Source: Brugia malayi (lineage: Eukaryota; Nematoda; Chromadorea; Rhabditida; Onchocercidae). From it: DNA of 64,000 nt. The notes under the pieces are model-generated. The model was not told where the DNA came from. It saw only the letters and a list, made by a program, of their open reading frames with translations, and made no database searches. Positions 50,794 through 64,000 of this stretch are shown one piece after another (position 1 is the first letter of the stretch; each line of letters opens with the position of its first letter). Position numbers and translations under genes: made by a program. The stretch is from contig NW_025062478.1 in NCBI RefSeq assembly GCF_000002995.4, positions 8,346,001 to 8,410,000 on the forward strand, given 5' to 3'.

Positions 50794-52835
50794 TGAAGCT
50801 ATACAAGTGGCAGAGCTGGCTAACTCAACTGAATCTCCCATTGATAAATTATGTGGTCCTTCGGAAGTGGCAGCTAGGGTAGAGCGGTTGCTTTTCGATG
50901 TTATTAATAAAGCTGAAACGGTAACTGCAATGTAATTTAACAAAGGAGCAATTTATGAATGATAAAAAAAGATAACAAAGAAAAGTAGTAGAAAATATCT
51001 TCTATTTTACAGTCTGAAATAGTAGATAGAACTTTGCAGAAAGCTTTTCTCTTCATAGGCATTGAAAGAACTGTCTGAACACGGAACCGAAATGGTGGTG
51101 TCAGAGTCGGATGGAATGAATCGAATGAATAATTCTGGACGACAACCTGCTTCATGTGTTGCTTCTCCAGGAAAACTGAAAGGCAGTGAATTCTTTGCTA
51201 TAACGCCCATCTTTGCAGATTCATCTCTCAGCACAACATTTCCCAATATTTTCAGGACAACAACGCTCTGTAATAGGAAATTCTGAAATTTCACCGTCAT
51301 TAGTGTTAAACGAAAGACCAGGTGTCCGATATTTGTGCTGTGACCGATTCTTCAAATGTGATGGACGTAATTTGGTGATGAAATTATCAAAACGTTCTGA
51401 AAATTTTATGTTCAAATTAACTCATTGAGTTTTCAGTGTGTAAATACGAAATTCGTTCTAGATTGCACGGGAAATTTGGCCCTCAGATGGTGGCTGTATT
51501 GAGTTAAACAGAAAAGAATTGAAGCGTTTCATTATAAATAATGAAGCCAGAAGGTAACTATAGTTACATTAATTCATTGTCTCTTGATGAGATTTAAACT
51601 TAAATTTTGAAACTAAACCTTCTAAGCGTAGGCTAAATGGATCAAAGGTGAGTAGACAAATTGCTGGCGGAAGTTTACCGAGATGTGCAAGTGACATTTC
51701 AAGGAATGACAATACGCTGACCACTGGAAGAAGTATCCAATCTTTCACTTCAATGTACAGGTAGAACGGAATTGAATTACCTAGCTGAATGAAAATCTTA
51801 AATACTGAATGGAAATCCTTTAAAGTTTATAAAAAAGCCAAAATTGATTCCTATTTCTATGGTCTAAAATGATCAAATTTTACTCAAACGGAATTCAAAT
51901 TAGAGCTGCGAGGATGAAAAGCCAAGAAGTGAGGAATAAATCGCTTCGCTGAAGGCTGTTAAAATTAGCATATTTGATCTTTAATATATTTATCACTTCC
52001 AGTTCTTATAGGAACATCTAGTCATCAGTCATAGAAGAAATTGAGTATTTAGGAATATAATTGAAAATACTGAAATTAAAATACATTGTTTCAAGCTTAG
52101 CATAATAACAACTAAAACTTTGGTCTTTAAAAGTAGGTTTAAATAATTTAAGACAAGATCATAATGAAATATGTCAGCAGAAAAGAGAAAGAAGTTTCGC
52201 TGAGCTTAATTCCACATCATCTGCAATCCACAGTAATGAGGATTTGAAAACACGACGACAACTTTGTGTTCAAGGAAATTTTGCACAAGTTATCGAGTAG
52301 CTTATTTAGATAGTGTTTGGTTCCATTTTCTTCATGAAATCTTTTTGTTTTTGTTTTGTTTTTTTTTTTCAAATTGATTATTGAAATGCCTTGCATACAA
52401 GGAAACGTTTATTAGTCATAATTAATCTTTTCTGATGTACAATGCAGTTAACTTAATATAGTACTAGAGATAAAATCTCAATACTTATTTATTTCTTAAG
52501 TTAACAACTGCTTATACGAACAAGCAGCAGAACAAACATAGGGAGCTTGCTCATTTATTTCATATGTTTATTTCTTTCTTATTTACTCCTCGTCAATCTA
52601 TTCATCTGATAAACATTTCAGAGACACATCATCAGAAACAAGTATAACATCGATCACTGAATCACCTGAAACTTTGATCAGTAGTGAAATAACAGGTCTC
52701 ACGATCCCAAATGTTGATGAATTGTCTTCAGACGAAACCGAACCACCAACTGATGCTCATAACTTCGTACAAAATAGAGGAGATCAACTGATACCAGCGA
52801 TGAAACCCGATGGTACCATTGTTATACCTGGAGTT
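50794..52835 (+). CDS. Unrecognised protein, six exons, 5' incomplete
   Basis: Exons 50794-50920, 51059-51185, 51256-51323, 51462-51553, 51632-51760 and 52622-52835 chain in phase (entering with one base, then 0, 1, 0, 2, 2, leaving in phase 0) and give about 252 residues. The first has no ATG and starts mid-codon, so at least one upstream exon is missing. The opening is helix-like and acidic (VAARVERLLFDVINKAET). The centre has a short ordered-looking block (IAREIWPSDGGCIELNRKEL) and the rest is Ser/Thr/Glu-rich, probably disordered. The last part reads PAMKPDGTIVIPGV. No domain, signal peptide or membrane segment is recognised. A possible end follows at 52966-53016 (IRESYDEKEKLTYRVT, stop), though its acceptor is poor. 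Intron lengths are as small as 70 bases. Function unknown. Confidence 0.6.
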
Positions 52836-53134
52836 GTAAGTTTATCAGTGATTACCATACTAAAATAGGCCGAAATTTCATAGTGAGTCTTGAATCTCTT
52901 AAAGAATAAGTTTTAGCACCGACAGGTATGGTAATAATAGTAAAAGTACAATTCGCTTCCGCAAGATTCGGGAAAGTTATGACGAAAAAGAGAAACTGAC
53001 ATATAGAGTAACATAAAACTGGATCTTCTCATCCGGATTTAAAAATTTAAATCACAGTAAAACCAATACGGAGCTCAGTGGATTAGTCATAAAAAAAAAT
53101 CTCATCTCCACTACCAATTGTTCGTGACGAGGAA

Positions 53135-53362
53135 ATGAGTAAACAAACGTTACGTAGCTTGAATATTTCATGCGTCAACCGGACATTCAAATCGCTTCAG
53201 GTACATGTGGAGAATTTTGAAGGTTTGAATGGCGTTGTGCTCGAATTGAAAGTGCTTATCAAGAGTCCGAAGGAATCCAGACGATTCACTCTCAAAATCG
53301 ACTGCCCCGACTTCAAACCAAAAACGGTCAAAGTAAATGGAATCAAAACTCAAATCCTTTAG
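53135..53362 (+). CDS. Short open frame of 75 codons, doubtful
   Basis: ATG to stop in one exon, in a patch of higher GC than its neighbours. Lys/Val/Leu-rich, alternating beta-like pattern (VVLELKVLIKSP), no signal peptide. It could be a separate small gene or a final exon of the preceding gene. A TGA sits just upstream in the same frame, so it cannot extend left without splicing. The antisense frame over the same bases is also open, which weakens the case. Confidence 0.25.
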   Translation: MSKQTLRSLNISCVNRTFKSLQVHVENFEGLNGVVLELKVLIKSPKESRRFTLKIDCPDFKPKTVKVNGIKTQIL

Positions 53363-54235
53363 AAGACCGTGAAATATTATAAAAGACCCGAATCTCCTAA
53401 ATGTATTCCAAGAAATATTTCATTAAAAAGCTTCACGAATCCCTTAAAAATTAGATATGTTCCGACAAAAGACATAAATTTCCTATCACTCATCTGCAGT
53501 TATTTTTAATTTATCCACCGACAGAGTTTTAAAAGTTTCTTGCCCCACGTTATCTTCCTCTGGCAAATTTCCTCCATAAGCAAAAAAAAGAAAAAAAAAA
53601 TTCAGAACGAACACATTTATCGAGAAGCAAGAATTGATGTCCAAATACATAAAGAAAACACGAAAAATGAGAATAAATAAAAAGTATTCTTGAAAACGAT
53701 AGAAGATATTCATTCGTGCACTACTGGGAATGCATGAGCTTTCCAAAATATAAAAGTTGCCAGTCTTCATATGAATATTTGCGACAAATCGAACGATCAA
53801 ATCAGAAAAATCCGGAAATCCCACCCATAAAACTCAATATTTACTAGAAGTCATCTACAGAACAATTTTAGACAGTCGTGAAATTCAGAATTGGAGGGCT
53901 AATTTTGCAAGTTTCGAACTCAGTCCTTCAAGTTGTACCTTGAACAAATAACGAATTTGTATGTAGACAAAAAAAAGCGAGATGACGAAATTTCATGCCC
54001 TCATAGACAGACAGATAAAAAAAAAAACGCAAAACACAATTCTGCATAATAATATTGATAATAATAAAATAATTTCACAGTATGTAGGCTTTCATGAATC
54101 TTTTTGAAACATAAATATACGCGAACGATTTTCTATGACAGCAAATAAAAAACTTGTGCTCTCTATTTTGCTGATGAATGGATGGGTACGATATTGGTCG
54201 ATCTCACAATTCTGCCTGTCGTTGCTCATACAAAC
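53363..54235. other. Calmodulin downstream region
   Basis: AT-rich, no supported gene. A minus frame at 53824-53486 is Phe/Tyr-rich and looks non-coding. Expected to hold the calmodulin 3' UTR. Confidence 0.45.
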
Positions 54236-56831
<2,596 letters not shown>

Positions 56832-59800
56832 TAGTTCGATGAAAATAATCGAAGAATTAAGAGAAAAGGACGAGAAAGCGTGGAATGCACCAAAAAGATG
56901 CAGACGAGATCAAGTCCGTGGAAGGAAGCAACTAAATTAAATGATGGAGAAACCACGTAAAATCACCACCGCTAACAGCAGTCTTGCTTAATAAGCGTAA
57001 ACGCCCTTGTTTCAGTAAAAAGTACACCACAGCAACTTTCTCGATGTTGTTCGTAAACACTCGGTCCGACAACGATATTTTCTACCCTGCAACTGAAATG
57101 TCTCATATAGTGTATCATTAGTAATTAATATGCAAATAACGCGGTAAAGCCTACAGTAGTTTACTGTTTAACTACAGTAGTAAAAGCAGTAAGTAATAGC
57201 CACTGAAGTAGATGAACGACTGAATCACTATTTAACGTAGATCATATACCGCAAGTAATGGAAATTAAACAATAAGATATCAAAGATTCAAACACAAGCC
57301 TCATGTAATTCGCATGATACATTAGTTTAATTTTTAACTGCTGATATTTCAAGCAACATAAAAAGTTTAATCAGATAACTAACTCAATATGATTGAAATT
57401 TAAGCGTTTGATTGGAGAAAAAAAACATATCGAAAACCTATCTTCCTCTTATATAAAGAACTGTATTAACCGCGAAAAGAAGGAAGGTTACACGAGTTAG
57501 TCCATAGGTTTTCACATCGGACAGAAAATAAAAATATTGCAAAATTTAAAAAAAATTGATTCATAATCACTGGTGACATTGCATTGAGCAACCAATTTCA
57601 GTTGTTTATATTGCAACAAAGAATATGAACAATATTCATGACTCATTACATGTCAAAGAAATGATTCTGTTGTTCCTGTTGCAGTACATCAAAAACTCTC
57701 GGGATTATGTGTTATATACATTTAAGCATGGAAAACTTTAGTATAATAATTGTTTAGCAAAAAATAGTGCACTTCTCCGTTTGTCGCATCATATAGCAAA
57801 CATAGAAGCCAAAATGTATGGCTCACCACTAATTAGCATAAATGACGCATATAAGGATGCGAATGAGAAGTCATGGAACACTATTTCTCATTACACAAAA
57901 ACATCTAACCTACTGGACTTTTCTCTATCACCACTGGCATTAGAAAATCTAAAATGTTTAGAAAGATAAGTCCCTAATCTTCCAACTTCTCCAATTTTTG
58001 TATCTAAACTTTTATTTGCTTTCTAGCACTCACATTTACCTCAGTATCTGAGCAGCCATTACTTTTGAAATATACGATTTTCCGACACTATCTTTTAAAT
58101 TTGTTGAAAGTCAAGCAATGAAAAACAAGCTTTTTTGCACTCTGCAAATTACTTTGCTTTCATAACTTTACCAATTATATTCACAACAGTCATTTTAAAA
58201 GAATCTTCGAAGAAATTTCATGAAGCTTGAGCTGGAAAACACAAAGATCAATTTATTATGATTCCTTCTGCTGGAAAAAGAAAACTCTGGACACAAACTA
58301 AGTTGTAAAAATTTTAAGCAGAATTTATTTATCCCTCAAAAAGAAGAAAAAGACACATAGAAATGATATGTTGGAGTTGTGTAATGAGAGTATGTAGTAT
58401 AAGTACTGGCTAAGCGTAGAATGAAAGGTTTTATCATCAGGTGACCGAGCGTTATGTCAACAAGCGCTGAACGCATGGGTGTCTCAGCCATACTAAACAT
58501 AGACACAATGTTCTATAGTGGTGACAAGACATGGCACAAGAATAGAGTGGTGGGACAATAAATACATACTCACTGCATGCTCGAACATATCGATGTTTGC
58601 CTTGTGGAATATTACGTTTCATGTAAAAGCAATATGTCACCAAAAAAATCTGAAGCTCATTTTAATTTTGAAATTCAAGAAGACTAATCATAAATTAGTG
58701 ATCCCATAGCCACTCTCATCGCTAATTTATTATATAGAGTATATAAATGTCTTCATCATGAATATGAATTACATTGCAAAGACCAAAAAATTTTAATGTT
58801 AATGACAAAACAAACGAAGAAAATAATCAGACACCAAGGGGTAGTTCCACTTTTTTCACCTAGCAGTGTTCGTAAAATCTATTTAAAAAACGCTCTTTAT
58901 TTTTAAAGATAGACTTCCTTAAGTCTGGCGGCTTCCACGGTAAAGTCAATCAATGAAATATCTATCAGACAGTATTGCCAACCATCAAAAAGGACTATTT
59001 GTACTTCCAATCTATCGTTAATGCAATTTGATATCCAGCCAAATGTTTCAGATTCTCAGTGAACCGAACTGAACAAGAAAGTGATTTTAAAACTCATCAT
59101 GATAAAGCAATTCTTACTAATCACTGAAAAACCCTTGCACTGAACAATTCAAACTTTGCATTGTTCAGTGCGATGTTACAGTATGTTAAATAAGTTCGAA
59201 TTTTTCTCCAAAGCAAACAAAGAATACATATCTTGCCATACGAAGACAACAATAGCTAATCTCTCAATGTGCACACTATCATGAGATGCTGAAATAGTTT
59301 TGTCACCCGGTAAAACTGGAGACACTTTTGCAAATAAGCCTTCAAAATAAAGCTTATTGACCCAATGCATACCAAACAGATAAAAACAGACGTAATGATA
59401 GCGAAAATAGCTAAAATGCAACAAGGTGATGTAAATATGAAGCAGAACGAATTAATAAAAAAGCAGGTGTTTTTTCGCACCAGAATGTTCTAAACCAATC
59501 CATCTATCGCTTCCTTCAGATCCTTTCTGCAAGACAACTAAATGAAAGCAAATAATGTTATTAGGAATAAATGACACTGCAGGTAATTCATAAAACGCAT
59601 CAAATCGTAATTTGATAACGACTAACTTATGAGCTTTTCTTCACGCTATTATAAAACAAAGAACATCAGCGATAAAATTATCAATGAAAGTCATCAATGA
59701 TTAGAACTTGGAAATGAAAATACTGACGTACAACAATTACTGCCAATCATTAGGTGTTCTAGGAAGGTTTTCAGACATACTTCCCAATCTTTAAACAAGG

Positions 59801-61365
59801 AAAAAATTATTTGCAAAATAATAACTGAAAATAAAACTGCAGATAATCACTCTTCCACTGGAGAATGAAATTTCGAATTTTTCATTACTAAAAAGAATCC
59901 AAATATTTTCAACTGAAAATACAGAAAAAATTATAGCTAAACTGATGTAAAAAAAAATGACATAGTTTACGTACTAAGCTTCATTTTCGAAATATTGTTG
60001 TTATATTTCTGCTTTGAAATATTCTAGTTATATTGGGGAAAAAATTTTTTATTTTCGTGGGATCTGAAAGTTCGATGATGGTTCATTGGATTTTACGAAT
60101 AGTTATACAGTGTAATATTCCGAGGCTTTTCACAGCTCACATGCATATCATTAATCTCAATAAATATCCTTGTCATACTTGAATCAGAATTTTTTGAATT
60201 CGTTTCTAGAATATAAATTTGGCAGAACCTTCAGCGAACCTTCAGTTCACGACATACTACACGTACTGTGAAATCAGAGTCCGCAATTTCCAAAAACTAT
60301 GTTTAATATGTCAAAAATTCTATCTCTGATATGAAATTACGAACATTCTGTTACGGAAGCGTGCAGTACAAATGTAAAAAAGTGTGAGACAATGTGAAGT
60401 GCTACAACACTAATCGCTGCGGAAGAAAACGACTGAGCTAAACTAGGCCAAGCAATAGTCCTTCCCTCACTACTTCTAGATTATATTGAAAAGTAAGGAA
60501 AGACGGAGCTGGGAATTACTCGTAAATGAACAGGCACATATGTGAGACATACGTAGCATACACGTATTATACACGTACATGGCGTGCTAGCGGACGCAAT
60601 CATTGGGCAATGGGTGGAGTGTAAAAGAGAGATGAAGAAAGGATGAATGCTTGAGAGGGATTGGACAGAGTGAGAGGAAGAGAGAAGAAGAAGCGGAAAT
60701 CCATTATGTGATGAGATGATGGCCACACTAGTTTATCCTTCAGATTCTTCCAGATTGATAAGCGATGGGAGAAATAGAAAAGACTGGAAGGAAATATGTG
60801 GGCGAAGAAGCAGAGAAGAAATATTTCAAAAGGATAGCGCTTCGTGTAGTCCAGTACCACTGCTGTCACATATAATGCAATGTGACAATGAAATAGTAGA
60901 TAAGAGAGACGTGGCTGATTGGTAGAGAGATAAAGATATTCTGTGATGCACCATGCTAGAAGAGATATTGAGAAAAAAATAATTCAAGATGAAAGAACAA
61001 ATGATACAAAGAAAATTACTTTCTTAAAAAGACTACAGAAAGTAAAGTTAGAAGATGATGAGAAAGTGAAAGAGAGCCATATAGCAGTAAATGAGTGTAG
61101 TGAGCAATTGCGCCGCGTAATGTGCTGTTGCTATGGAGACGGTCTTCCTCCTGCTCTTTGGCATGGAGTAGACGAGTAGAGACTTGGATGGAGAGTGGAT
61201 GAACAAATGCAGAGAAACGAAAATGTCGCAACAACAATCTATGTCAAGCTGGTGCTCATTTCACGTTAATCAAGTGGTATTGACAATTTGAGGACGGCTG
61301 GGAATTACGTCTATTAGCGTGACTGTGAGGACATTTGCGCTGCTTTATGAAGGTTCCACTGAGTG
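56832..61365. other. Long intergenic stretch
   Basis: It begins with the calmodulin promoter and 5' UTR region and runs 4.5 kb with no supported gene. A 12-bp hairpin is at 59137-59171. The segment 60.45-61.26 kb is GA-rich on + with raised GC; open frames there on both strands (for example 60716-60925 and 60943-61179) look compositional rather than coding. It could be a promoter or untranslated region for the exon at 61366. Confidence 0.4.
59137..59171. repeat. 12-bp hairpin
   Basis: GCACTGAACAAT (59137-59148) and its exact reverse complement (59160-59171) with an 11-base loop, in intergenic DNA. Confidence 0.85.
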
Positions 61366-62397
61366 ATGGTGGAGCGTTTGTATTTCATAGATAACGACGA
61401 TCCCATAGATGACCGACCACCTTTGACATTAACAGATGTAATTAGGCGGATCTTCCTATTGTGTTTGGAAAAATTCTTTAAAAAAAGGTTGTGCATACAG
61501 AGAGAATTGATTACAGTAAGTACCATCCATACTTCAATTAAAATACAGATGTAGTTCTTTGGATGAGGAAACTTTTTACCCAATGGAAATATACTGCTAC
61601 GTTCGATCATCTCTATCCATTTGGTAATGTCTTGTAAAATTGAAGTTCAAATAATAGTAATGAATTATGTAAAATGGTGTGAAGTTGTGAAAATGGAACA
61701 GGTTGAACATGGTCATCTTATGAATGAATGACATCCAACGTCGTGAAATTCTTGGTTTCATATGTAGCCCATCACCCTAAAACTTTGTGAAGTACTCTTG
61801 CCTATGGGCTTAATGCCTCTTCAGAAGTTATTCAGTCTACAGACAAGAGCACTTCAAGCTACCCTATTTTTATTTCCCCTTCTTCCATGGTTCCCAGAAG
61901 CTTAGAGGCATCGAAGTGATACATCTTGCATTATGCTGTCACTAAAAAAAGAACACATGCTAAAAGCTGCTCAAAATTTAATTAACAACCAAGTACGAGA
62001 AATTACATGCAGCTGTGGTGGTGTTCAGTTTGAGGCTGGATGAGTGAGGATTTTGCGAATAAAACAAAGGAACATCACATTAGTCATTGGATTATAGTGC
62101 AAGGAGATAAGATAGAGTTATATTGAATTGAAATGCACCCGAGTGGAAATCAGATCATGTTTTTGGTGAGTGTATTGATTGCGGACAATTGTTCATGGAA
62201 TTTGCTTGGGGCTCTGCTCGCAAATTTGCAAGATTAAAGTCACAACCGGTAAAACAAAGTTTATAATCGATCGTGAAAAATAACTGTTTGTATTCAGAGC
62301 CCTCACTAAGTATTGCACTTTTTTGCATTAATGGTTATTTTTTGAATATGCTCAGTGGAAGACTGAGAGCACTCAAACGGAAGGCTTATATTGGCAG
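61366..62397 (+). CDS. Possible 5' exons of a gene running off the right side
   Basis: An ATG at 61366 opens 24 codons (reading IDNDDPIDDRPPLTLTD in its second half) and stops at a GTAATT donor after 61437 in phase 0. At 62356-62397 a segment after ATATGCTCAG codes WKTESTQTEGLYWQ and ends at GTGGCA, also phase 0 at both ends, so the two join. A second phase-0 start segment lies between them: 62133-62165, MHPSGNQIMFL, followed by a strong GTGAGT donor, and could serve as an alternative first exon. No later exon was found in the window and no family is recognised. The composition of the first two segments is more protein-like than random AT-rich translation. Confidence 0.3.
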
Positions 62398-64000
62398 GTG
62401 GCATATTATTCTTTCTTAACAAACATTTACTTAGTTTGAGCTTTCTCAATTTCCGTCGCCGGAATGTAGGACGCAATTTTTCCTCAAAAGTTTATGTATT
62501 TCGCATTTTCCTTTTCCCAAATTATGTAAGGACACCTTTTTTTAAACCTATAAATAGCGCGTAGTATTTTTCAACCCGCAATTTTTCGTAAACCAATTAC
62601 GTAAACCAATTTGAAATCAATTACGCAGCATGACATCTACTTTTTACTGCTGAGAATTTCCACAACTCTTAAATTTCAAAATTTAACATTTTATGGCAGA
62701 ATAATGAGGCGGACAAATATTTCAAAGATATCAAGAAAGCAGTAAAGTAAACTATAGATTCTTGACAGTTTAAACATTTTGAAATTATAAACAATTTCTT
62801 CCACTGGAACCCATCTACGTGACTGTGTCATTATCAGCCGATACTAGCTAGTTCCAATGAAACTCATCATATTTGAAATAACTGTCTGAAAACTGAGTAA
62901 GTTATGAAATGGAAAGTGAAATGAGTAATGATACGTCCTGGATTATTCTTTCCCATGCTTATCACTGACCATCGCATTATCATCACTTCGGCAATTGCCT
63001 AACTTTCGTGACCATCACTGAAGCATTAGTCTTAGGTAAAGACTAATGAATTCTTAGCCTATTCTCAAACATAGTTAAGCAATATTTAATAGGCACAAAT
63101 TTCCAAGCTTTTAGGCATCAATACTAGTATGCAATCAACAAATAACAAATATCTGAAGGAACCCCATCTCCCGATTTTAATACGAGGCATTTTGAAATCT
63201 GATATATCACATTTCCTCAAACCACACATCCATCCATCCATCCATCCATCCACATCCATCATTCTCTTACACGTCCATGCATTTTTCCTTTTTTTATTTA
63301 AAGCAAAATCCATCAAAAAGAGTGCGAAGTGAGGTAGATATCTTGATACTGTGGGAATATATCCTTTGAAAATTTAACTACTATCAGACATGCTATCATG
63401 ATACTTTGATACCTCTTTCGTGTATGCCAATTTATTTAGCAAAAAGAATGATTATTTTTTGGTATGGGTCTTTAGTTTAACGAAATTATATTAAAACACT
63501 ATTTACATCTATATCATGGGAATCAGCCATACTAATGGTTAGAAAAATGAATTTTAGAAAGTTTGGAGTGAATAACTGCGATTTTGGACTGTGCTTAACT
63601 GTGTGAAAGTTTTTGTAAGAAGGCCGGAAGTTTAGTAAAGAAACTGCTTTCGCTAGTATAACACTTTGTTTATTCATTTTATCTCATGTTTATTCCAAAT
63701 GTGATGAATTTGACATTTCAGCATTAACATTTTACGGAGAGGTTTCATCTTAAACTTCCAAAAGGATGGAAAAAAGGACAGAGTAGGGCAGTTAAGAGGG
63801 AATGGAATTTATGTAGAGTATCCCTAGGATTATAAAAATAGTAAATACTAAATATTGCAACTATGTGTCTACGTCACTCAAAGCAGTTACGCTTCGCTAT
63901 CGCATTCTTCGCAATTGGTTGGAAAAAGAAATTCCCAACTGGTAAACAACTTAGACCTGACAGAATGTAAAACCAGAAACAAAAATATATAAATATGATG
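62398..64000. other. Right end, no supported gene
   Basis: AT-rich, apart from a CATC tandem. Short frames at 63086-63332 run through the tandem on both strands and a minus frame at 63677-63486 has no features. It may be intron of a gene beginning near 61.4-62.4 kb. Confidence 0.4.
63227..63260. repeat. CATC tetranucleotide tandem
   Basis: Six consecutive CATC units, an interrupting CA, then two more, about 34 bases. Translation gives Ile-His-Pro-Ser repeats, so the overlapping open frames are artefacts of the repeat. Confidence 0.9.

Noticed and set aside
63129..63332. Open frames over the CATC tandem
   Set aside because: Both strands stay open because of the tetranucleotide repeat.

Overview
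The window looks like nuclear DNA of a nematode. It is AT-rich, with short phase-consistent exons, introns from about 70 bases to several kb, and acceptors of the TTTTCAG type. The recognisable genes (nematode myoglobin-like globin, SH2-FER-type tyrosine kinase, single-domain tyrosine phosphatase-like protein, calmodulin) fit a nematode. The intron sizes and composition recall clade III (spirurid or filarial) worms; that placement is inference. There are no bacterial-type operons, rRNA, CRISPR or complete transposons. Exon models were built by hand from reading frame, splice sites and phase.

Layout. 1-4.9 kb: no supported gene. 4.99-7.92 kb (+): four-exon gene for an Ala/Gln/Asn/Thr-rich protein of unknown function. 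9.5-30.05 kb (-): a 35-exon alsin (ALS2) orthologue with RCC1 repeats, DH, PH and MORN domains and the start of a VPS9 region; every modelled junction keeps phase. A separate gene for a secreted Cys-rich protein (20.87-22.70 kb, +) is nested on the opposite strand in the 6.1-kb intron 15 of alsin. 32.65-36.13 kb (-): a complete SH2 plus kinase gene whose DFG motif reads DFN. 39.61-40.61 kb (+): a 74-residue secreted peptide. 40.84-41.94 kb (-): a globin. 44.48-47.93 kb (+): a tyrosine phosphatase-like protein that has lost all three core catalytic motifs. 50.79-52.84 kb (+): six exons of an unrecognised protein. 54.24-56.83 kb (-): calmodulin, with a second candidate last exon. 61.4-62.4 kb (+): small phase-compatible exons that may begin a gene running out of the window.

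Functional picture. The window mixes housekeeping signalling (calmodulin, a Rho/Rab-type exchange factor) with nematode-expanded signalling families (FER-like kinase, pseudophosphatase) and small secreted proteins. The genes are spaced by kilobases on both strands, so they appear to be independent transcription units. Four genes have a splice acceptor 0 to about 20 bases before the start codon, the arrangement expected for spliced-leader trans-splicing. The points most worth following are the alternative calmodulin C-terminus, which changes the last Ca-binding residue of EF-hand 4, the pseudophosphatase, the DFN kinase, the nested secreted gene, and a long pre-miRNA-like hairpin in the same alsin intron.
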